Assembly: GCA_004194705.1 (NCBI GenBank)
Contig: SADC01001305.1
Coordinates: forward strand, 520,026 to 584,025
Direction: 5' to 3'
DNA: 64,000 bases
From: Ditylenchus dipsaci
Taxonomy: Eukaryota; Nematoda; Chromadorea; Rhabditida; Anguinidae
A program made the position numbers and the translations under genes. Positions 31,554 to 43,000 of this stretch are shown in pieces. A model generated the notes under the pieces. It did not search any database. It was not told where the DNA came from and worked only from the letters and a program-made list of their open reading frames with translations. Position 1 is the stretch's first letter, and the number at the start of each line of letters is the position of its first letter.

Positions 31554-34124
31554 TTAAAGTTTGCCTTTAATATTTGGTGGAATTTTCCGAGCTATTTTGA
31601 AAGCACTTAAATCAAATTCATTGTTGACTTCTTCTCCATTGGCCATAGCAGTTATAATTTGGCCAACAGTCAGGGCAAACTTAAATCCGATCCCACACAT
31701 GCCACCCGCAATCAAAATGTTTGGATAGAAAGGATGTCGATCAACAATCAAGTTTTGGTCATCAGTCATCTAAAAAGTTAGAAATTCTTTATTTTTTTTG
31801 GAAAATTCTCAATGCATACGGTGTAGACGCAAAGATCCTGTACTGCAGGTTTGCTGCCATCTAGCATAGGAATGTGTTCACCGATGTGTTTCCCGACCAT
31901 GTCACGCATCCATTCAGGCGTTTTGATTTCTGCATCCATTTTTCTTGTTTGCGGATCATAGGCTACTCCCAAATGAACAGCAAACTGAATTTATTTTATA
32001 GCCTGCGGTGGTCTGAAGTTCCGGCTATATTTCACAATGATGGGTTTTTTTTGTCTTGTTCTCCTTGTTGTTTTATCAGAACTTTTTAGGATTAAGGGTT
32101 GGCCAGCGTATGTTAAGATGAACTCAAACATATCTTAGACTCATGTTTAAGCCCTTCATAGCATACGCTGGCATTGCCTACGCTTGAAAATCACAGCAAA
32201 AAACAACAGGGGAAACCAAGGCAAAACCACTTCCCCCTCCAATTGAGGGATAGGAGCAAAATTTTTGTATTTCTAAATTTTTTAAAATGAGTAAGAAGAG
32301 GGAATTTATGGAAAAAACAAAAAAATTTAAAATTTAATTAGGCACACCTTAAAAAACTAAAAACTTTTGAAAATAGTTGTTTTTAGTCTATTTGAAATTA
32401 AAAATTAAAGTACATCCCCACCACAATTATCTCACCTTAACTTTGTCTTCAAAGTCGACACACGGAAGCATGAACAGCTCCTCACCTACATCGCTTACAA
32501 GCACAGTGGGAGATTTGTTCTGTGGTTGGAAGACTGCGACATCTTTCTTCTCTCTAACCTTCCAGAAGTTCACCCCGACCAGTTGGGCCGTGGTCCTAAT
32601 GGGTAATTCTGGCAACAAGGTGCTTAACCACGGACCTGCAGCTACTACCAACTTTCTAGTAGTGTATTTAGCCAATTGAGTGTACACTTCCACCAAGTCA
32701 TTATCCGTGGAGATAATGCGCAGGATTTTTTCCTTGCAATGCATTTGACCTCCTTGGGCAAGATACTGAGACTGCACTGCCTTCAAGCATTTGTCTGCTA
32801 ACATTGTGCCTCCCTTGCTTTCATAAATGGCATGCCATTTAGGGTCGTCGTAGTGAAGGTGCGGAAATTTCTTTCTGATTTGAGGTCCTACTAGTATTTC
32901 ATGGTCGATTTTAAACTTTTGCAAGTCTCTGGAGCGGAGTTTTGTACTTGCAGCATCTGCCAGCCATATTACACCATTCTCACTAAATAATCCAAGTTAT
33001 TCAATATTAGGCCTTGTTTGTAAATTACACTATGAGCTGCTCTCCAGTAAGTTGCTCGAGGGCAGCCACTGTTTGAAGCAGTCAATGGCTAGAGGCAAGT
33101 AGATGTTGGCCGGGCTGTGACTGTAACGTATGATTCTCGAACCACCATGAGAAGAACCATGGTTATGTCCTATTTCGAACTAAAATTTGCAAAAGTTCTG
33201 TAGGCTCAAGGTAAGATAATTTTTTTTTAAATTTTTACTTACAAGGAAAGCCCACAAACTGTAAAATGGAATTCGTATATTCCAAAGAGTTTATCTTGCA
33301 GAGCATAGTCGATTTACTTATAGGATTTCCGGCTTTTTCCCTCACAAAAAAGAAAGTGGAAACTGAGAGCCTCGGAAACGGGAAATTATTCCGCCGTCGA
33401 AAAAACAGGGAGGGGCCAAGGCAAATTTTCGGCACTTTTTCATGTTTTCGAGGCTTTTAGTTTCCACTTTCTTTTTTCTGTGAGGAAAAAAGCCGGAAAA
33501 CCTTTAATTAGATCGACTATGATCTGCAAGATAAACCCTTCAGAACTTTCGAATTCCATTTTACAGTTCGTGAGGTGCCTAGTAAAACACAGAGACCTGT
33601 TTTTTATACAGTCGACTCTCCCAATAACGAACCCCTGGGGACCGGCTCTAGGTGTTCGTTATTGAGAAGGTCCGTTATAAGTACTTTATCGAAAGTCCAA
33701 CCAAACCAAACCAAAAAAAGTATTCGTTATTGAGAGAGTTCGTTATTCAGGGGTTCGTTATTGGGAGAGTCGACTGTATTCATTTTTGTGTGGCTGTAAA
33801 GCATGCAGGAAGTCGGATATCGAAGTCATCAAGGTCTAACAGCTCTGTATCTTTCAACACTTCTAAGTGGTTTTATCTACTCTCAAGGTTATTTTCACCG
33901 AAGAAATACTTTTGGACAGCGAAAACGAAATTTCAAGCTCAAAATACCGACTTTGGCATCCGACCTCCTAGCTCCATCGGAGCCAAACTGTTAAAAAACA
34001 TTTTCACCTGCTCAATAATAAGTGTTTTCTTGCCAGATTTAGCCAACTGATACGCACATCCACTCCCTACGATTCCACTACCTATCACAATAGCATCGAA
34101 AATTGAGTCCTTATTTATTTCCAT
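31554..34124 (-). CDS. pipox: Peroxisomal sarcosine oxidase / L-pipecolate oxidase (PIPOX)
   Basis: FAD enzyme oxidising sarcosine or L-pipecolate with release of hydrogen peroxide, in the peroxisome. Five exons on the minus strand: 34008-34124, 33031-33179, 32436-32978, 31820-31984 and 31554-31769. The N-terminus shows the dinucleotide-binding motif VIGSGIVGSGCAYQLA. HGSSHGGSRIIR is the family's conserved segment. The Cys in LCVYT aligns with the residue that binds flavin covalently. The protein ends KGKL, a weak match to a PTS1 peroxisome signal. Exon 2 lacks one base at CC 33066-33067 (FKQW / AALEQLTGEQL), and adding one base makes its length fit the phases exactly. Total length is about 390 residues, normal for the family. 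Intron 1 is 828 nt and packed with repeats. Confidence 0.9.
32045..32235. mobile_element. Merlin-type MITE in PIPOX intron 4
   Basis: CTCCTTGTTGTTTT on the left and AAAACAACAGGGGAAACCAAGG on the right match the local Merlin ends. The core is a palindrome GGCCAGCGTATGTTA / TAGCATACGCTGGC shared with copies at about 37846-37935, 47560-47690 and 49349-49482. Confidence 0.6.
33251..33576. repeat. Inverted-repeat element in PIPOX intron 1
   Basis: AAACTGTAAAATGGAATTC on the left is mirrored by GAATTCCATTTTACAGTT on the right, and GAAAGTGGAAACTGAG by TAGTTTCCACTTTC near the centre. The two arms also give similar spurious peptides. Confidence 0.7.
33609..33776. mobile_element. Tigger/pogo-like MITE, word CAATAACGAACCCC
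   Basis: CAGTCGACTCTCC at the left and GGAGAGTCGACTG at the right, TA on both sides. The word AATAACGAACCCC is mirrored as GGGGTTCGTTATT. A TTCGTTATTGAGA word is iterated in both halves. Confidence 0.8.
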
Positions 34125-34548
34125 GGTTAAATTAAAAAAAATTAATTATACAAAATATCTTGACAAAACTAAAAGTGTAGTACAAAAGTGAGACTAATTT
34201 TCGATGCTATGTCGTTGAAAAACGGCAGACAATCAATTTTATTGTTCTTTTGTTCACTAACTAAACGTGACCATTGCTACTTTATCAATTGCTGCATAAA
34301 TGTGAAAGTAATTAACAAAAAAAAATAAGCTAAGACTGTATATTCTGCGAATCGAAGATAAAACTATAAGGCTATTTTTTCGTTAAAATTGTTTTTTTCT
34401 TGAATTTTCGTTGTCTAAACTAGGTAGTTTGTTGATACACTTTGGCCAAAAATGATTTTTGTAAGAAAGAACATCTAAACTCGTTTCTTTAAAAAAATCT
34501 ATATAAACTAATGAATGTGAGTATTCCATACATTTTTGTTACTTTAAA

Positions 34549-34822
34549 ATGAAATTTATTGTTCGTCTTTTTTATTTTTGGTGATTCTCTTTGTGTTTGC
34601 CACCAATCAAGTTGAATCAGGTAATATGAAGAGTGCTTTTTAGCTCAAAAACCAAATTTTGCAGATTCCTCGTTTATGGTGAGAAGAGCAAGAAATGCAG
34701 GTGGAACACTGCCTAAGCCAGATGGACCTGTAACTCACAGTGAAGCTACTGTAGAAGCTAGTTCTGATGACAAGAAAAAGTGGAAAGCAGTTTTAGACCT
34801 GCCAGCTTCTCCAAAAGATTAA
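34549..34822 (+). CDS. Small secreted peptide precursor with RRAR site
   Basis: Exons 34549-34620 and 34665-34822 with a 44-nt GT-AG intron. Exon 1 encodes a hydrophobic signal peptide, but only if one more T is present in the T run 34568-34573 (MKFIVRLF then FLVILFVFATNQVES). As written the frame stops. Exon 2 encodes a polar mature part starting SSFMVRRARNAGG with a dibasic/furin-like site and ending LPASPKD. No Cys. AATAAA at 34862. The organisation matches the neighbouring minus-strand gene (signal exon, then RARR), suggesting related peptide precursors. Function unknown. Confidence 0.55.
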
Positions 34823-34861
34823 AATTTTGTTAAGATTGTACAAATACAGGAACACAATGCT

Positions 34862-34867
34862 AATAAA
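34862..34867 (+). terminator. AATAAA polyadenylation signal
   Basis: AATAAA lies 40 bases after the stop of the plus-strand secreted peptide gene. Confidence 0.5.
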
Positions 34868-34982
34868 AAACTTTTTATTTGTGAGAATATTTATTTATCC
34901 TTTTTAATTAAAAAGAACAAAAGATTTTTATTTATGCACGTGAAGAATTTACATAACTAAAAAATGACTGTAAAAAATATCA

Positions 34983-35932
34983 AGGTCGACTGAAATTCTT
35001 TCCCAGACCGACCATTTTGCCAGACTTGTCACTAAAGCCCTTTCCTTCAGTTGGTCCATGATCATGAGGATGGTTGAATTCTCGAGGGTTGATAGCTACA
35101 GACTGGTAACCACCAGAAAATCGTCTAGCACGACTGAAAAAATTTAAAAAGTTTTGACGCTATTCATGGCAAATTTATTGACAAGAATTAGACACGATTA
35201 TGCAGAGATGTGATAAAATCGAAATTCTCTTCATTTTCATCTAAGAGACTTAAGTGTATACTACCGTTTATCTCTAAAAATTCTTCCCCTCCATTTTTCG
35301 ACTAGGATTTCAGAGCTGAGGCCATTTTTGATTGACAATTTCCGGTTTTTTTCGAGGGTTGAAAAATAATCCCATGGGGGTTTAATAGAGAAATACGTTA
35401 ATAAAATACGGTATAAAAATCGGTGTTTTTTAGATAAGACAGCTGAAATAGGAGCAATTGATTCTGAGCCGCCCCCCCCCGCTCACTTGAACCTGAGTCC
35501 CCCCGTCAAATCAGCTTGGCGGGCCAAGGCAATTTTTTTGAAATTATTTTATATCATTAATTTTTTCTATAAATATGCTTAAAATATTCTTTTTCATTAC
35601 TTTATGATGAAAAATAGTGATGTCGAATATTTTTACTGAAAAAATTGGCCTTGGTTCGCCAAGCTGATTTGACTGGGGGCGGGGCTCAGGTTCAAGTGAG
35701 TGGGAGACTCAGGTTCAATTCAGCCCTAAAATAACTTTCAAAAGAACTTTAAAAAAGATTCTAGCACATAAAACTGATTGGCCGTGGCTTCAAAATTTGA
35801 AATCCTTCTTTTTGTAATCGACCTATCAGGACGCTGTTTTAGCATAGTTAAATTCAAACTACCTTATTTTGGCATTAACCTCATTACTATACAAGTAAAT
35901 CATAATAAAGGCTAAGACAAACAAATATTTCA
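34983..35932 (-). CDS. Small secreted peptide precursor with RARR site
   Basis: Exon 1 (about 35860-35932) encodes a signal peptide, MKYLFVLAFIMIYLYSNEVNA. Exon 2 (about 34983-35134) encodes SRARRFSGGYQSVAINPREF, then a Gly/His-rich tail (HPHDHGPTEGKGF) ending NFSRP. Donor AG/GTAGTT and acceptor TTTCAG join in phase. The mature peptide after RARR would be about 45 residues, Gly-rich and without Cys. An antimicrobial or neuropeptide role is possible but unproven. It converges with the similar gene at 34549. The intron of about 725 nt contains two inverted-repeat elements. Confidence 0.55.
35263..35412. mobile_element. Diverged ACCGTATTTTCTC-family element
   Basis: ACCGTTTATCTCTA at the left and AATACGGT at the right, with the family's interior phrase TTTTTCGACTAGGATTTCAG and TTTTTGATTGACAATTTCC. 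Confidence 0.6.
35471..35712. repeat. Inverted-repeat element with CCAAGGC phrase
   Basis: GCTCACTTGAACCTGAG at the left is mirrored by CTCAGGTTCAAGTGAG at the right. AATCAGCTTGGCGGGCCAAGGC is mirrored by GGCCTTGGTTCGCCAAGCTGATT. A run of ten C is at 35475-35484. Confidence 0.7.
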
Positions 35933-37052
35933 TTTTAAATTTTAAATAAATTTCTTGTAGAATTATACTTATAAATAGAAGCCGGCACAGTTTGTGTGTT
36001 ATTTCGATGTATCACACTGAAAACTTTACACTAAATTGTGTTTTTTCAATTAAAAATAAACAAAGGTGTGACCGAGTAATTAATCGTCTATTATCAAGTT
36101 TGCTTTTTTGACAAAAATAGACGATGAAATTAGCGATAAAGAGTATCAAATATTACTTCAAATTATGTGTTCTATCAATCGACTTTTGATAAGTCGATAC
36201 CTCAATTTCGTTACCAAGCTGGATGCAATAATTTTTAAGACATTTTCGGCGTCTTTCAAAATTTTTGATTAGACTGTCTCGTAAAAAATATATGAAGGTT
36301 TTCGGCTTAAAGGGGCATGCCTGTGCTCGACACGGTGAAAGAGGCGGAAACCAGCAACCGATCCGACTTACTCTAGCCTTTCATGAAATCTCGCATAGAT
36401 CACCTCATACAGTACTTTTAAAAATAAGGCAAATAACTTTAAAAACATCTACAGGGTGCCCAGAAAATTTTGTGTAGGTAACTGCTTGCCCATTGATTTC
36501 CCCAGGAAAATCGATGATAGTAAATAAACTACGTGGGAGCTCTTCGACACGACACTCAAAATGTATGCATGTGAAACAATGCTGATAAGCTGCAAATAAA
36601 ATAATTTAGTCATCAAAAAAATTTCGAACTTTTCCGAATTTTTTCGAGCCACCCTGTAGAAAACTGTCAAGAAAGAAAAAAATTGATGGTCCACGCATTA
36701 ATTTTTTAAAATGCGGGGCGTGCCCCTGTAACTATTGATTTTTAAGAATGGCAACAGTTTTTCTTAAATCAACAACCTATTTTAACAGAAATTGGTTTAT
36801 CGAGAGGTTGCTAGATTATGATGTTAATGTTGTTAGACTATGAAAAAAAAGGTTATTGAAGGACCAGTAAAGTCGGAAGTCGATTGACAAAAAAAATTTA
36901 AAAAAAAATATCGGGCAAAAAGCTGTGGACACTCCAGGAACAAAATTTTATTAGAACAGTTTTTTAATTAATTTTACAACAAAAAATTATTACAACATTT
37001 GATAATTAAATTCAGTTATAGAGATCTGCTGACTTCTTTAGTGAGCTCTTTT

Positions 37053-40000
37053 TTATTTGAAAGGTAGAGCAATCCAGCTAGGTAATAAGTTAGAACTTTC
37101 ATAGCTGTTTGGTAAGATTACAGGTGGAGGGTCGTAGAACACTGTGCTTCCATCCTTTAACAAAAATGCGATCCACCAAGCAAACGTTGACAACTTTGCA
37201 GTTATAACAAAGGTATTACAGCTGCTAACTGCAAATGAGAAGTCTTCTCCACGAGAAAGCTCTCTTGGAATATAAACGTGCTTTATTTTCTAAAACATTA
37301 AATTTTTAGTGCATACTTTTTTAATTAATTGACCTTTTTGTCATATCTAATTTTTTCAAGGAAAGATTTTTCTTCTCCAAGTAAAATTATAGAGGCGCTA
37401 GAATACCTTTTCTAAAACAAATATTATTAGTAGTGAAAAAACAAGAAATGCACCGATTGAAGATCAAAAACATGGTTTAGAGCAAACTCTGTGTAGTTGA
37501 GTTTCGAGTGGGTTCCAAGAGCTAAAATTGAAATGTAGGAATTGTTATAGTCTTGTAATTACTAAATTTTATGTTTTATTCGCAACGAAAAATCAGCGCT
37601 ACTTTGTTACAACCCAATACACATCCCTTCTCCATAACAGCTGCCCGAAAATACACAAAAGCACAAAAAATACACAAAAATAGTGCTGCAGTGCAATCAA
37701 AATTTCAATCAGAATATTTGTTCCTTTGTCAAAAATGATCGAGTTTCCGAAAATGATTTTTCGGCTCTATTTCACAATGGGGGGGAAGGGGTTGGGTCGA
37801 CTTGATCCCCTGTTGTTTTTCGGGAACTCTTTAGCAGAGAGTAGGCCAGCGTATGTTAGGACGGGCTCAAAGATATCTTAGACTTATGTTTAAGTCCATT
37901 CTAACATAAGCTGTCCTACATTTGCCTAAGTCTTAGTCTAAAAAATACAATAAAAAACAACTAGGGGGACCAAGGCAAACCCCCCCCCCCCCATTCTAAA
38001 ATAGGGACGATTTTTTCACAAAATTTTTTTTTCATAAAACACCAAAACCTGGGTCTAGAGAGAGCTTTCTTATAAGTTTGAGCTTTTTAAAGGGCATTCT
38101 CGTCGCCGATGAGAATATTTTGAAAGGCGCGTACCAGGTCAATTTGAAAAAGAATTATTCTTAAAAGCAAATTTGTTGACTTCCTTCTTGCAATAAGAAA
38201 TAAAAAAACATTGTCAACAATTAACAGCATCGGTTGTTCAGTGGTAAAGCGGCGGTGTACTGTAGAAGTTTATCGCCGGTGCTATTCCGGTTAGAAGCAC
38301 TGTTTTTCCTTGACTTCAGGAAAAAACAGCCACTTTGTCTGAGTCAGATTTTGCCCCGAGTTTCTGTAAGATTTCTCGTGTAATACACGAGAAATTCTAC
38401 AGTTAACGACGATGCAAAATCGTGTGTGTCAGAAAAAAATCATGGAAAATTTTCGACTAAAATTTTTTTTCAAAAGCCGAAAATCAGAAAAAAAAGTTGA
38501 AACGGAGGTGTTTCATATGCAGGGTGTTTTTATAATCACTGCACGATTAAAAGAAGAATTTGATTTCAATCGATGACTAAATTAAATTTTTTTAATCTGA
38601 ATTTTTGTCATCCATATAAATTTAAGAAAACTCATGCTTGTTTAAAAGCCCTAGCTTTACAATAAAAGACCCATTTTTAATATTTAAGAAAAAATCTTTC
38701 TGTGTGAAAAAAATCGAATTTAATTATTTTTGACGAAGTGACACCTATTTTGATTTAAATTTTATTTATTGTTGAGTGCTGTAATAACATTTTGTACTAT
38801 CTCGTAGCGTAGTTAAGGGGTTACATAACACAGTCTGTAATTTTTTTAGATCTAAAATTGTCAATATTTAGCCTTGAAAAAACATGATATAACTTATAAA
38901 AACTAGCCTACAAAGTCTCCTTGGCGAGTATGAATGCAAATTTTATGGTTTTCATCTTCTCTAGAATCACAATATTTTAGTAGAAACTATTTTAGCTAAA
39001 ACTCACCAAACAAAGACTTTTTGTAGCTGTCCACAGCAGCTCGCAAAGATGGATTGATGCTAAACAGGTTCCTGATTTCAGGAACTATAGGCTGGAAAAA
39101 TTTATGTGCCTGCAGATAACGACCTTTGATAACTAACGCCTTGGCTGTATTATTCAGTAAGCTAGAAGAAACAAGGATAATTTCACAGCATTAATTGAAA
39201 ATACATGCTTTACATATTCGGATCATCAAAAGAACAGCATGGAATAGCAAAATCGACTATGCTTTTGTCTTCTGCTTTTGGTGTCTTAAAATTGATAGCT
39301 TTGATACAGATTTAAATTTTTTTAGTTTAGCAGACTAAAAAGTTTAAGATGTTTTTGACCTATGAAAAAAGGCTGTATTTAAAAGACCATGGTTTTTGCG
39401 AGCAGTGGCATGTGCGAAATTCGAATTGACTTGGGACAATTCTCTTTCATCTCGCACTGTACTCTTTGGATTAATGTCGAACGACTCCAAAGAGTAACGT
39501 TTGAGACGAAAGAGAAGTGTCCCCCGCAACTTCAAATTTTTCACATGCCACTGCGCGCAAAAACCATGGTCTTTTAAGTATTTTAAGTAATCTTCGCCTT
39601 GGTTTCACCTAATAGATTCCACTTCTCCAATAGAAGTTTTCCCTATTTTTCGACTAAGATTTCAGAGTTACGGGACAGATTTTTAATTTACAATTTCAAG
39701 ATTCTCAGAGTATTGAAAACAAATGGAATCTGTCAAGGAGGTATTCTCGTCACAATAGGGTTATTCCAAGTTTCGTATTTTTTAAAGTGTTTTTAGAGCA
39801 GGGTTCCAATCTCAAAATTTTGAAAATAAGTACATTTTCCCGGAATTAGGTATTTTGGCAAAAGCATGGCAGGAATTCATTATAGCAACTCCTCCAAAAA
39901 GAGGTTTTATACATTGTATGTTTTAAGGCCTCAAACTTGTAAAAAATATGTTTTTAGGGTGAGAGACGGCACTTTTTTGAAAAAAAATTTTGAAAAAATT

Positions 40001-43000
40001 TTGGAAAAAAATACGTTTGACTTTTTTCGTTGGGGGACCAAGGTAAAAGAAAACCATATCTTGTAAATTTTTGAAAATCGTGTTTAAACAACTCCTAAGT
40101 AATTTTTATGTGCTTGAAACGATGAAAAAGCTATTTTCTAACACTTTTCCACATAAAAATCGATTTTTTTAGGAAAAAAAAATTCGCTTAATATTTGACT
40201 TTTTGCCTTGGGAGACCAAGGCAAATCAAGTTTCTGGTCAAATTTTGGTCAAAATTTTTTTTCCCGAAAATTGGTTTTTTATATGGAAAAGTGTTACAAA
40301 ACAGCTTCTTTTTATTGTTTTAAGTACATAAAAATTGCTTAGGAGTCGTTTAAACACGATTTACAAAAATTTACAAAATGCGCCCTCCCAAGTGAACAAG
40401 TACCATTTTCTACAAGTTTCAGGCCTCGAAACACACAAAAAAGCAGTTAAAACCCTTTTTTAGGAGGAGTTGCTACAATGAATTTTAGCCAAAAGTATTA
40501 TATTTTATCCAGTGCTTATTTGTTTCTACAAAATTATAGGATTATTGTTCCTAAAATAAGTACAAATCCTATAAATATTTACAGATAGAAAGCATATTTT
40601 GGGGGCTAGGGGAAACTTGCCAAAAACGAAATTTGCCAAATACGAAATTTGCCAAAACGAAATTTGCCAAAACGAAATTTGCCAAATCGAAATGCGCCAA
40701 AACGAAATATGCCGAAACGAAATTTGCCGAAACGAAATTTGGCCAACGAACCAACAGGGGGACCAAGGCAGTTTTTACGTTTTTTTTCGAAATTTTCGAA
40801 ACTGTGTCCTAACCACCTAAAACCACCCCAAACAACCAAAAACCACCAAAAACAGCAAAAAGCAGCCAAAATCACACTAAACAACTCAAAACACCCCAAC
40901 CACCCGAAACCATCCAAAACTACACCAAACAAAAATTTTGCGGGAATTTGAATTTTTAGTCTGAACCAACCAAACCAAGTGGTCGTCCTTGGATCAAAAA
41001 TTTTTTTTACGGTTTTGGGTTCCAAAACCTACCGTATTTTCTCTATTAATGAACCCCTCTCTAATAATGAACCCCCCTCGATTTTTGACTAGGATTTCAG
41101 AGTTAGGGCCATTTTTGATTTACAATTTCAACATTTTTGGAGGGTTGAAAAATAATGAACCCGGGTTCATTAATAGAGAAAATACGGTATTTTCTGGACT
41201 AATTCGTGCACGCTGAACATGGTTTTACAGTGGCAAAATGCTGTTTTCTCAGTTATTTTTTGAGTTTTGGCCAATAATTGATTTTACCAAAATCAATTAT
41301 TCCCCAAAACTCAAAAATTTCTTCAAAAAACCTGATTTTACCACTGTCAAACCATGTTCAGCGTGCACAAATTAGTCCAGAAAATAGGATTTGGAATCTA
41401 AAAACGTAAAAAAAAAATTCGATCCAAGTCGACGACCACTTGGTTTGGTTGGTTCAGACTGAAAATTTAAATTAAATTTACAAATTTAAATTTTTGTTTG
41501 GTGAAGTTTGAATGGTTGCTGGTGGTTTTTGGTGTTCTGGTGGTTTGGTGTGATTTTGGCTGGTTTTGGGTGATTTTGGATGGTTTTCGCTGGTTTGGGG
41601 TGGTTTTAGGTGGTTAGGACACAATTTCGAAAATTTTGAAAAAAACCTAAAAACTGCCTTGGTCCCCCCTGTTGGTTCGTTAGCCAAATTTCGTTTCGGT
41701 AAATTTCGTATTGGCATATTTCGTTTTGGCGCATTTCGATTTGGCAAATTTCGTTTTGGCAAATTTCGTTTTGGCAAATTTCGCTTTGGCAAAACATACG
41801 TTTGGCAAATTTCGTTTTTGGCAAGTTTCCCCTAGCCTTTTGGGCATTTAGAACTGCGAAATTCTTTCAAAATGTAGCCTTAAAAACGAAAACAAAAAGC
41901 GAAAAAAAAACTATCGAAAAAGGCTGATTTTTCATTACAACTCCATTTTTGGGCATTTTTGAAGGAACTTATAAATTATGATGTTGACGAAGCTAATCCA
42001 ACTTCTTAATCAGCAAAAGTTTTTTTAAAAAATATGGCTCTAAAAACCACATTTGAAAAATGTCGAGACTATCTTTTTAACAGCCTTCACTCCCTCGAAC
42101 CTGCAGGACTGTGAAGACTGAAGTCCTTTCGATTTTAGTTTCTAGACTGACCAAAGAAAACTGGTGGGAGATTAAAAAATTGGGGGAGAAAATTGTTAGA
42201 TATGGCGAGTAAAATAAACTTGAACAATGTTAATTTGTTGAAAGCCGTCTGTAATAATAAACGATTTTTTAAACGTTTTTCAGCACCCAGGTGCAGGATT
42301 TACCCACGGGCTCAGTGTTTCTACAAAATATTTGCTAAAAAAAGCAGAACTCAATTACATAATTTTTTTAACAACATTACTTACGTAAAAATGAAGTCTC
42401 TTGTAAAGTTCGGGGAAAACTGTGGCAAACTCTTTCTCGTATTCTTTGAGGCACTCTTCAGTGTGGTCATAGTACGGATTCCGGTGTAGATGCTTGCCTA
42501 GGGCATACAAGCCTGCAAACCTCCACATCTTAAATATGCTTTTAAAATATCATGTGCAATTATATGTCTTTCAAAACTGAGTGAAATGTTGACTTAATAA
42601 AATTAGTTATGGCCGCTTAGAGGTGGAAGAAGCCGTAAAGTTTTGGAAATTCAGCATCGGTGGCGCAGTCGATAATCGTTTGTGCTTTATGGCCCAAAAT
42701 GAGTTCGATTCACCCAGTTGCGCGTTGGTATTTTTGGGTTGTTTGACCAATGTCTAGGGGTAACTCGACTTTTCGACGCCAGATTCGAAATCAGCGACCC
42801 AGTTACCTCTAAATATTGTATTTCATTTTTGTATACTATTTCTTATCATTTTTTCAATTGACATTATAGCAGTGATGCAACTGCAACTTGTCTCTTAATG
42901 CGAAAATTTTGACTCTTACTCTCAAAGATTTCTAAGACTCGGTGGTGGTGTAAGTGCTGGTGCAAATAATTTGGTGTCGGCTATAGCACCGGCATTAAAG

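Noticed and set aside
33235..33665. Frames on both strands in PIPOX intron 1
   Set aside because: They derive from the two arms of an inverted-repeat element. The spliced PIPOX frame skips this region cleanly.
40606..41025. Long frames (up to 139 codons) with FRFGKFRFGKFRFG-type repeats
   Set aside because: They are direct translations of the tandem CGAAATTTGCC words of a foldback element, and the mirrored arm gives the same peptides on the other strand.
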